NCBI GenBank assembly: GCA_003142955.1
Contig: PLOH01000105.1
Span: 1 to 64,000 of the forward strand
DNA length: 64,000 nt
Direction of reading: 5' to 3'
DNA from: Opitutia bacterium
Lineage (GTDB): Bacteria > Verrucomicrobiota > Verrucomicrobiia > Opitutales > Opitutaceae
Within the stretch, counting starts at the first letter, position 1. Each line of letters starts with the position of its first letter. The notes beneath the pieces are model-generated. The model ran no database searches. It had not been told where the DNA came from and saw nothing but the letters and a program-made list of their open reading frames with translations. The position numbers and the translations under genes are program-made. This document shows positions 25,095 through 32,415 of this stretch, piece after piece.

Positions 25095-28085
25095 GTGGAC
25101 CCATCGATCCCCATGAGCCCAAATGACCTCAGCCTGAGCCGGCTTCATGCCGACGAACCCTCTCGTCGCTCGCGACCTCCAAAACTGATTGGTGCGAGCT
25201 GCAGGAGCCTGCTCGCAGGCGATTTCTCCTCGCTAATCGCGAGCAAGCTCGCTCCTGCAACCGCCTGGATCCGCTATCGCCGGAACTATGCGGTTGGATT
25301 TGTAGGGCGGGGCCGCCTGACCCCGTTATTGATCCTGTTGGTCGCGGCGCTGGTCGTGCGTCTGTCCGCGGCTCCCGGCGCCATTGCCGTGCACACGACT
25401 GACATCGTGGGCACCGAGTACAAAGTCGATCCCGTCGGCATTGACGTCGCCCAGCCCCGGTTGACGTGGCAGCTTCGATCGGAGCAACGCGGAACCGTGC
25501 AGATGGCCTATCAGGTCCAAGTCACCGCAACGTCCGACGCGTTGCTGGCAGGTCGCGATCTGATTTGGGACTCGGGCCGCGTCGACTCGGATCGATCGGT
25601 GCAGGTTGCCTACGCCGGCCCGATGTTGAAATCAGGACAACGCTATCACTGGCGCGTGCGCACGTGGGACGGTGCCGGTCACGTCTCGGCTTGGAGCCAA
25701 CCAGCCTATTGGGAAATGGGTTTGTTGCAGCCATCCGACTGGTCGCCAGCCGCGTGGATCACCCCGGCGTGGGATGAGGATACGACAAAATCGAATCCAG
25801 CGCCGATGTTCCGAAAAGCCTTCGGCGTCGACGGTGCGGTGCGGTCCGCCCGGCTTTATGTGACCAGCCTCGGACTTTACGAAGCGGAGCTCAACGGCCG
25901 GCGAGTCGGCGACCAGCTCTTCACGCCCGGGTGGACCAGTTACGACCACCGGCTCCAATATCAGACCTACGACGTCACGGCGCTGTTACAGGACGGCGGC
26001 AACGCTTTGGGTATTACCCTCGGCAACGGCTGGTATCGCGGCCCGCTGAAATGGGACCTGAAGCGCAATCAATATGGCGACCGCCTCGCCCTGCTCGCGC
26101 AATTGCAGATCGTCTATGCCGACGGTCACCTGCAGACAGTCAGCTCCGACGCCTCGTGGAAAGCATCGACCGGACCGATCTTGCTTTCGGAAATCTACCT
26201 CGGCGAACGGTACGATGCCCGGCTCGAGAAAACCGGCTGGAGCCTCGCGAACTATGACGACCGCGCCTGGGCGGGGGTAAGAGTGCTTGAGCACAGCAAG
26301 CAGATCCTCGTCGCGCCGCCCGGTCCGCCGGTGCGCAGACTGGAGGAGATCAGGCCGGTTGCCATCCTGCACACGCCCGCCGGCGAGACCGTCGTCGACT
26401 TCGGGCAGAACATGGTCGGCTGGGTGCGTCTGAACGTACGCGGAGACGCCGGCGCGACCGTGACGCTGCGCCACGCCGAGGTGCTCGACAAGGCCGGCAA
26501 TTTCTACACCGCCAATCTCCGTGGCGCGTCACAAAAGATTGAGTACACGCTCAAGGGCGATGCCGAGGAAACCTACGAGCCGCATTTCACGTTCCAGGGG
26601 TTCCGTTACGTCGCCGTGCAGGGCTATCCTGGCGGACTCACGCTCGATCGGCTGACCGGCGTCGTCATTCACTCCGACCTGGCTCGCACCGGTCATTGGG
26701 AATGCTCGAATCCGCTGCTCAACCAGCTTCAGCACAATATCGTGTGGGGCCAGAAGGGGAACTTCCTCGACGTGCCGACCGACTGCCCGCAACGCGACGA
26801 GCGCCTGGGCTGGACGGGCGACGCGCAGGCGTTTGTGCGAACGGCGACCTTCAACGCGGAGGTCGCGGGGTTTTTCACGAAGTGGTTGCGCGATCTGGCG
26901 GCCGATCAGAAAGACAACGGCGCCGTGCCCGTCGTCATTCCCGATGTCATCGTGCGGGGCGAGCCGACCGACAGTTCCTCCGGGTGGGGCGATGTCGCCA
27001 CGATCGCGCCGTGGACGATCCATCTCGTCTATGGCGATACGCGCATCCTCGAAATCCAGTATCCCAGCATGAAGGCGTGGGTGGAATTCATCCGCTCGCG
27101 CGCTCAAAATGACCTATGGAACACGGGTTTCCATTTCGGCGACTGGTTGAGCTACGCTACGACGGACCCAGGCTATCCGGGTGCGACGACCGGCAAGGAT
27201 CTGATCGCCACGGCATTCTATGCGCACTCGACCGACCTCCTCGCCCGGACCGCGGCGGTGCTCGGCCGGGAGCACGACGCCCGAGTCTATGCGGCGCTAT
27301 TTAAAAGGATTAGAACCGCCTTCAATCGCGAGTTCGTCACGCCCGCCGGCCGCGTCGGCGAGGCCACGCAAACCGCCTACGTGCTGGCGCTGCAGTTCAA
27401 CCTTCTGGCCGAGGGCAAACGCACGGAGGCGGCCCGCCGGCTTGCCGCGGATGTCAAAGCCTTCCGGAATCATCTGACAACGGGATTTATCGGCACGCCT
27501 TATCTGTGCCGCGTTCTCAGCGATAACGGCCAACTCGACACCGCTTACGCACTGCTGAATCAGGACACCTATCCCTCCTGGCTCTATCCGGTGAAGCAGG
27601 GCGCAACGACGATCTGGGAACGCTGGGACGGCATCAAGCCGGACGGGACGTTTCAGGATCCTGGCATGAACTCTTACAATCACTACGCTTACGGTGCCGT
27701 CGGCGATTGGCTCTACAGCGTCGTGGCGGGCATTGACCTCGATCCGGCGCAGCCCGGTTATAAGCACGTCTTGATCCGTCCGCAACCCGGCGGAAAACTC
27801 ACGTCGGTAAGGGCCAGCCTCGACACGCAATACGGTGAGGTGGCGTCGGCGTGGAAAGTTGCCGGCGGCCGGTTCGAACTGGCCGTGCGATTGCCGCCAA
27901 ATACGCACGCGACCGTGCGACTGCCGCATGCGACCGCGGTGGCGGCTGTCACCGAGAGCGGCCGGCCGCTGGAAGGCGCCGCTGGTATTACCCAGGTGGC
28001 CCAGGACGGCGATGCGGTGATCGTTGAAATCGGCTCGGGCGAATATCATTTCTCTTATCCCGCGGGATCCTGGGCTGGCAAGTAG
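25095..28085 (+). CDS. GH78 alpha-L-rhamnosidase
   Basis: A large secreted inverting rhamnosidase that removes terminal L-rhamnose from pectin or glycosides. An Ig-like start (TTDIVGTEYKVDPVGIDVAQ) leads into the N-terminal jelly-roll (LYVTSLGLYEAELNGRRVGD; FTPGWTSYDHRLQYQTYDVT), then the (alpha/alpha)6 barrel with LDVPTDCPQRDERLGWTGDA, carrying conserved acidic residues, and a C-terminal beta domain. The export signal is probably LTPLLILLVAALVVRLSAAP. The given start (996 aa) includes 70 codons that overlap REP-like repeats, so the real start is uncertain; a TTG at 25329 or a start lost by repeat insertion are alternatives. The SGNH gene follows. Confidence 0.88.
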   Translation: MDPSIPMSPNDLSLSRLHADEPSRRSRPPKLIGASCRSLLAGDFSSLIASKLAPATAWIRYRRNYAVGFVGRGRLTPLLILLVAALVVRLSAAPGAIAVHTTDIVGTEYKVDPVGIDVAQPRLTWQLRSEQRGTVQMAYQVQVTATSDALLAGRDLIWDSGRVDSDRSVQVAYAGPMLKSGQRYHWRVRTWDGAGHVSAWSQPAYWEMGLLQPSDWSPAAWITPAWDEDTTKSNPAPMFRKAFGVDGAVRSARLYVTSLGLYEAELNGRRVGDQLFTPGWTSYDHRLQYQTYDVTALLQDGGNALGITLGNGWYRGPLKWDLKRNQYGDRLALLAQLQIVYADGHLQTVSSDASWKASTGPILLSEIYLGERYDARLEKTGWSLANYDDRAWAGVRVLEHSKQILVAPPGPPVRRLEEIRPVAILHTPAGETVVDFGQNMVGWVRLNVRGDAGATVTLRHAEVLDKAGNFYTANLRGASQKIEYTLKGDAEETYEPHFTFQGFRYVAVQGYPGGLTLDRLTGVVIHSDLARTGHWECSNPLLNQLQHNIVWGQKGNFLDVPTDCPQRDERLGWTGDAQAFVRTATFNAEVAGFFTKWLRDLAADQKDNGAVPVVIPDVIVRGEPTDSSSGWGDVATIAPWTIHLVYGDTRILEIQYPSMKAWVEFIRSRAQNDLWNTGFHFGDWLSYATTDPGYPGATTGKDLIATAFYAHSTDLLARTAAVLGREHDARVYAALFKRIRTAFNREFVTPAGRVGEATQTAYVLALQFNLLAEGKRTEAARRLAADVKAFRNHLTTGFIGTPYLCRVLSDNGQLDTAYALLNQDTYPSWLYPVKQGATTIWERWDGIKPDGTFQDPGMNSYNHYAYGAVGDWLYSVVAGIDLDPAQPGYKHVLIRPQPGGKLTSVRASLDTQYGEVASAWKVAGGRFELAVRLPPNTHATVRLPHATAVAAVTESGRPLEGAAGITQVAQDGDAVIVEIGSGEYHFSYPAGSWAGK
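25151..25259. repeat. Extended repeat plus inverted REP pair before the GH78 body
   Basis: Positions 25151-25223 match 29208-29280 without gaps at about 61 of 73 positions. The right part is a palindrome (GCCTGC 25207-25212, TC, GCAGGC 25215-25220). A second REP in reverse orientation has GCGAGC 25239-25244 / GCTCGC 25247-25252. The block lies inside the nominal N-terminus of the GH78 frame. Confidence 0.8.
25298..25325 (+). repeat. GTAGGGCGGGG-type palindrome
   Basis: TTGTAGGGCGGGGCCGCCTG followed by ACCCCG forms a GC-rich hairpin with CGGGG/CCCCG arms and the same GTAG head as other families here. It lies directly before the GH78 signal-peptide codons. Confidence 0.5.
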
Positions 28086-28200
28086 GCCGGGGCATCCACC
28101 CGATGTAGAGAGGGCTGTTTTTTCCCTTCCCCACCAGACTTTTCCTGCTCTCGCATCCAATGCCCGAAGAGCAATCGCTTTTGAATCAATACCTCGTCCC

Positions 28201-29142
28201 TTGAATCGCAGAGAATTCATCAGATCATCTTCCGTTGCGCTGAACTGCCCGTGGCCACGCCTGCTGTGGTTGGTGGCTTGCGTGGCAATGCCTCAACCGG
28301 TCCGCGCCGGAACAACCCCGAATGATCCTCCGCCGCACGACCGCGCCAGCACGATGAATGATCCAACCCTCGCCGAATCGGACCGTGCCACCGTCGGCCA
28401 AGCGGCCACCTTCCCGGCGCTCATCCAGGACGGCGATGCAGTCTTCTTCGTCGGCAACAGTTTTTTTGGCTGGCAGGATCGCAAGCTGGCCGAGTGGGTC
28501 GCCGCGTTGGGCAGGGCCGTGACACCGCCCATCCACATCGAAGTCGGATCAGACATCGTCTTCGGTAACACACCGCTAGCCGGTTTCCTCGACCATCCCG
28601 CGACGCGGGCCGCACTCGCCTCGCGCAAATACAAGGTCTTCGTTCTGCAGGGTGAGGAATTCGAGCCCGTCGATCACAAGGCCGCCTTTCACCAGGCAGT
28701 GCGGGATTTTTATCGCGCCATCAGCGCCGCCGGAGGACGAACCGTCCTTTTTATGACCTGGGATTTTCGCTGGCGCCCATTCATCGCGGAGCTGGCCGCT
28801 TCCTACGACGAGATTGGACGGGAACTGGGTATTCCCGTGATTCCCGTCGGACTCATCTATCGGAACTGCGGCCGCTCTCCTCCCCATGGTGAAACGCCCT
28901 TCTGGCTCACCGCCGACACCGAACATCCGGATGGGAACCTGCACGAGAACGAGAAAGGCACCGCAGTGAATGCGTACGCCACCTTCGCGATGCTCACGGG
29001 GCGGAATCCCCACGGCAGGAATTTCACGGCCCCCGGCAATACCAACGACGATGCTCTCATGCTCTACTTTTCCGACATCGCCTGGGCCGAAGTTTGCCCG
29101 CGCCTCCAGGAACTGAAAGATGGCGGATTTTCAGCGCCGTAG
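28201..29142 (+). CDS. Exported SGNH/GDSL-like hydrolase
   Basis: A 313-aa protein starting at a TTG with LNRREFIRSSSVALN, a twin-arginine-like N-region, then a hydrophobic stretch (LLWLVACVAMPQPVRAG). The fold motif DGDAVFFVGNSFFGWQD has the Gly-Asn-Ser block of SGNH enzymes, and HPDGNLHENEKGTAVNAYAT carries the C-terminal Asp/His pair. Family members deacetylate or de-esterify sugars, which fits the neighbouring rhamnosidase acting on acetylated pectin; this is inferred. An open frame extends back to 28024 into the rhamnosidase gene but is unlikely to be coding; ATG 28354 is the conservative alternative. Confidence 0.7.
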   Translation: MNRREFIRSSSVALNCPWPRLLWLVACVAMPQPVRAGTTPNDPPPHDRASTMNDPTLAESDRATVGQAATFPALIQDGDAVFFVGNSFFGWQDRKLAEWVAALGRAVTPPIHIEVGSDIVFGNTPLAGFLDHPATRAALASRKYKVFVLQGEEFEPVDHKAAFHQAVRDFYRAISAAGGRTVLFMTWDFRWRPFIAELAASYDEIGRELGIPVIPVGLIYRNCGRSPPHGETPFWLTADTEHPDGNLHENEKGTAVNAYATFAMLTGRNPHGRNFTAPGNTNDDALMLYFSDIAWAEVCPRLQELKDGGFSAP

Positions 29143-29207
29143 GCGAAAAACTCCGGTGGGGTCATCCAGTCGGAGCGATTCTCGCACGCAACCCCGCGGA
29201 CTGTCCC

Positions 29208-29398
29208 CTACGAACCATCGCCTCGCTCGCAACCTCCGAAATTGTTTGGCGCCAGCTGTAGGAGCCTGCTTGCAGGCGATCCCTCGTCTGCAATCCTCCT
29301 CCGCAAGGCCTATGGAGCGAAGGTCGTGAGCACCTGTCCGCCGGAGGCCTTGCGTGGGAGGATTCCGAGTTAAGAGTCGCCTGCAAGCAGGCTTCCTA
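29208..29398. repeat. BIME-like element: two inverted REPs around a palindromic core
   Basis: A left arm TGTAGGAGCCTGCTTGCAGG (29256 onward) is answered by the reverse-oriented AGTCGCCTGCAAGCAGGCTT then CCTAC (29373-29397). Inside, AATCCTCCTCCGCAAGGCC pairs with GGCCTTGCGTGGGAGGATT. The whole is a 140-bp imperfect palindrome. The GTAG head of the right-hand REP, read on the minus strand, supplies the TAG stop of the GH2 gene. Positions 29208-29280 repeat 25151-25223. The full gap 29143-29395 holds nothing else. Confidence 0.85.
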
Positions 29399-31831
29399 CT
29401 TTGTCCATTTAGCGGTCGGCAGCCCTGGTGCACTGGCCGTGAGGCGGACCTCCCCTGCTCCCCCGGTCCGTTGCACCGTCGCGAGGAGCCGCCCCTGATA
29501 GGCGGCGCGTTGGTCGACCTTGAAGAGTCCGCCGTAGTCGAGATCGCCGGTGTCGAGACCAATGAGGTGGCCGGCACCTTCGACCTGCACAGTCACGGCG
29601 ATTTTCGCGTCGGGCACCGTCAGGCCGGCAGCGTCGACGATGGTGATTTCGTAGACCGCAAGATCGCTGGCGATCGGGACCGGGAGCGGAGTGATCTGCA
29701 CCCGAACGGCTGCGCCGGCGGTGCGGAGTTCGTTCGTGGCGACTTTTTGGCCGGCGCGGTAGGCGACGGCGGAGAGCACGCCGGGAGCATAGGGGACGGT
29801 CCACTCGCTGGCGTAGCCATCGTGCGAGACGGGGTGGCGGCCGAGCGAGCGGTCGTTGACGAAGAGTTCGACCTCGTCGCAATTGGTCACGGCGCAAACG
29901 GTTAGCTTGGCGCCGGCAGGCCAGTTCCAGTGCAGGTATGCGGGCGCCGGACGCCAGTCGGACTCGGCTTTTTCGCCTGTGAGCACCGAGAGCTGCAACA
30001 CGGGGTCGTCGCGCCAGTAGGCAGCGCGGCGGTAGAATTCAGGCTTCTTGCCGCCAGCGAGATCGAGGAAGCCGGAACCGGAGCCGCGGCGGGGGAAGGC
30101 ATGCGATTCGCCGAGGTAGTCGATGCCGGTCCAGATAAACTCGCCGATCACGTAATCGTGGTCGCGTACGCCGAGCCAGTTGTGGACCTGGTTGCTGGTT
30201 TCGGTGCCGAGAAACAGCCGGTGCGGGAAACGTTCGTGCTCGGGGGCGTAGGTCAGCTCCTTGTAGATGCGGTCGATGTAGTTGTACCCGCCGAGGTCAA
30301 GCTGATCCATGAAGCCGTTGCGGGACGAGACGAAGGACTGGTCGCAGGCGGAAGTGGCGAGGCGCGTGGGATCCTCCTCGTGACAGATGTCGACGAGCTT
30401 TCTCGCCAGCTTCCAACCGTCGTCGTCGAACTGGTTGGGGATCTCGTTGCCGATGCTGTAGAAGACGATGCTCGGGTGGTTGCGGTCGCGGCGGAGCATG
30501 GCGCGCAGATCGGTCTCATGCCACTGGTTGAAGTAGAGGTGGTAACCGAACTTCGCCTTGCCGCGGGGATTCTCGGCGGTGTTGTGAGTCCAGTCGCGGT
30601 TCCACTCGTCGAAGGCTTCGTCAAAGACGTAAAAGCCCAGCTGGTCGCAGAGATCGTAGAACTCCGGCGCGAACGGGTGGTGGCTCGGGCGAATGGCGTT
30701 GCAGCCCATCTCCTTCAGGAGCGCGAGGCGCCCGGCCCAGACGCCGATCGGAACGGCGTTGCCGAAGGAGCCGGCGTCCTGGTGAAGACAGACACCCTTG
30801 AGTTTGGTGGGCTGGCCGTTGACGAGCAGTCCGCGGTCGGAATCAAACGTGAGCTGGCGGATGCCGAACGTCGTGGTGGATTCGTCGAGCATGCGGCCGT
30901 CGAGCGACAGCGTGCAGCGGAGTTGGTAGAGTTCCGGCGAGCGATCGGACCAAAGGCGGGGCTTCGGCACGGAGAGCCAATGCTGGGCGCGCTGGCCGGA
31001 TTGCTGGCTGGCGAGGGTGAGTGTTGACTCGGTGCTGCCGACCTCCGAGCCATCCGGGTCGAGGACGCTGCTGCGCAGGACGAGTTCGCGTTTCACCGGC
31101 TTCACTTTCCAAGGGTCCTTGAGCCAGGCCTGGCGCTCCTCCTCTGTGAAAAAATGCGCGTCGATGATCGCGTCGGTTTCGATGATCGCCTGGTCGCGCG
31201 TGATCTGCGGCGTGGAGACGCGAAGGCCGCCGTCGAGTCGGAAGTGCGTGTAGCCGGTGGCGATCAGCCGGACGTGCCGGTAAATGCCGGCTCCGGTGTA
31301 CCAGCGCGTCGAAGGCTCGGCGGAATCGTCGACGCGGACGGAGAGGACGTTGGGTGTGCCGTCGGTCTTGAGATATTCGGTGAGATCGTAGCGGAAACCG
31401 ATGAAGCCGTAGGGCCGGCGGCCAAGGAACTGGCCATTGATCCAGACGTCGCTGTTCATGTACACACCGTCGAACTCGACAACGATTTTCTTGGCGGCAG
31501 TGGCGGCGGGCAGCGTGAATGTTTTCCGGTACCAGCCGATGCCGTGGGAGAAAAAGCCGCCGTTGCTGTCGCCTTCCGGGGGCGGGTTGAGCGCCCCTTC
31601 GATGCTCCAGTCGTGCGGCACATCGAGGAGGCGCCAGTTCGTGTCGTCGAAGGCCGGTTGCGAGGCCGCCGGCAGATCGCCGAGCTGGAAGCGCCATCCG
31701 GCGTCGAAAGGAATGTACTCCCGCGGGCTGGGCGCCGGTCCAGCGGCAGTCAACGCGGCGGAGGCGAGGCAGAACAAGGCGACGAGATTGAGAACGCGCA
31801 GGAACGATACAGATCGTGAATGGTCGCGCAT
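29396..31831 (-). CDS. Secreted GH2 beta-galactosidase-type enzyme
   Basis: An 811-aa retaining glycosidase with a signal peptide (LNLVALFCLASAALTAAGPA). The GH2 sandwich domain (WRLLDVPHDWSIEGALNPPP; DVWINGQFLGRRPYGFIGF) precedes the TIM barrel, with acid/base Glu463 (YSIGNEIP) and nucleophile Glu544 (FLGTETSNQ). A C-terminal Ig-like domain follows (DLAVYEITIVDAAGLTVPDA). Beta-galactosidase is the most likely activity; beta-mannosidase or glucuronidase cannot be excluded. Its TAG stop is formed by a REP palindrome that abuts the gene. Nothing on the same strand is close by. Confidence 0.92.
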   Translation of the reverse strand: MRDHSRSVSFLRVLNLVALFCLASAALTAAGPAPSPREYIPFDAGWRFQLGDLPAASQPAFDDTNWRLLDVPHDWSIEGALNPPPEGDSNGGFFSHGIGWYRKTFTLPAATAAKKIVVEFDGVYMNSDVWINGQFLGRRPYGFIGFRYDLTEYLKTDGTPNVLSVRVDDSAEPSTRWYTGAGIYRHVRLIATGYTHFRLDGGLRVSTPQITRDQAIIETDAIIDAHFFTEEERQAWLKDPWKVKPVKRELVLRSSVLDPDGSEVGSTESTLTLASQQSGQRAQHWLSVPKPRLWSDRSPELYQLRCTLSLDGRMLDESTTTFGIRQLTFDSDRGLLVNGQPTKLKGVCLHQDAGSFGNAVPIGVWAGRLALLKEMGCNAIRPSHHPFAPEFYDLCDQLGFYVFDEAFDEWNRDWTHNTAENPRGKAKFGYHLYFNQWHETDLRAMLRRDRNHPSIVFYSIGNEIPNQFDDDGWKLARKLVDICHEEDPTRLATSACDQSFVSSRNGFMDQLDLGGYNYIDRIYKELTYAPEHERFPHRLFLGTETSNQVHNWLGVRDHDYVIGEFIWTGIDYLGESHAFPRRGSGSGFLDLAGGKKPEFYRRAAYWRDDPVLQLSVLTGEKAESDWRPAPAYLHWNWPAGAKLTVCAVTNCDEVELFVNDRSLGRHPVSHDGYASEWTVPYAPGVLSAVAYRAGQKVATNELRTAGAAVRVQITPLPVPIASDLAVYEITIVDAAGLTVPDAKIAVTVQVEGAGHLIGLDTGDLDYGGLFKVDQRAAYQGRLLATVQRTGGAGEVRLTASAPGLPTAKWTK

Positions 31832-32023
31832 AAGGGGAAAGAATTGGGGTTATTGAATCGCGCAGAAAAGACGCGCACGGGTGGAGCGCGTTGCCCCAAC
31901 CCATCCGACGGTTTCTATTCTGGCGGTTGCAGGGGACTCGTGCAGGAGGCATCGAAACCACTTGCCCAAACTAATCGATCCTAAAGGAGCATCGGGAAGT
32001 GACTTGTCGCCGCGGTCGCACTC

Positions 32024-32267
32024 CTTCGCCGAGCCTTCGGCCCGCCCGCCGAAGCCTCGGCAAAGACGGGACCGGTCTCAACAAGGCCGCCTACAAAACC
32101 AACGCTGTTTCCCAGCGGTGAGTGGTCCCCAATGCGGAGCGTCTTGAGGACAAGCGGCCCCACCCTGCTCTGTGATCCGCAACGGACACGAAGGTCCGCC
32201 CTCCACGCAAGCGTCTCCGTGATCTGGAGGGCGCTGCGTCGTCAGCGCCGCTCGGGCCTCAAGCGGC
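32024..32267. repeat. Intergenic palindromes between GH2 and sensor kinase genes
   Basis: The 584-bp gap 31832-32415 holds no supported gene. It contains a REP-like block with CCGAGCCTTCGG (32029-32040) and CCGAAGCCTCGG (32049-32060), then a second family (CTGGAGGGCGCTGCGTCGTC then AGCGCC at 32224-32249) facing TCCGCCCTCCACG (32195-32207), and a CCGCTCGGGCCTCAAGCGGC hairpin (32248-32267). These are at least two palindrome families besides the GTAGGA one. Confidence 0.6.
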
Positions 32268-32415
32268 GACAGCGCGCCACGCGCAACTTTCCCCCGGCAC
32301 CGTCCGGGAAAAAGCGTCAGTACATTGGCAGCCGATCCAGGCCGAACACCGGCGTGCGCGTCGCGCCTTTGGTTTGCCGGGATGTGATCGGAGTCTTCAT
32401 CGCATGAATAAACGT

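Noticed and set aside
28024-28200. Longer N-terminus for the SGNH gene
   Set aside because: It would overlap the end of the rhamnosidase gene by about 60 bp and has no signal-like sequence, whereas the TTG at 28201 begins a twin-arginine-like signal.
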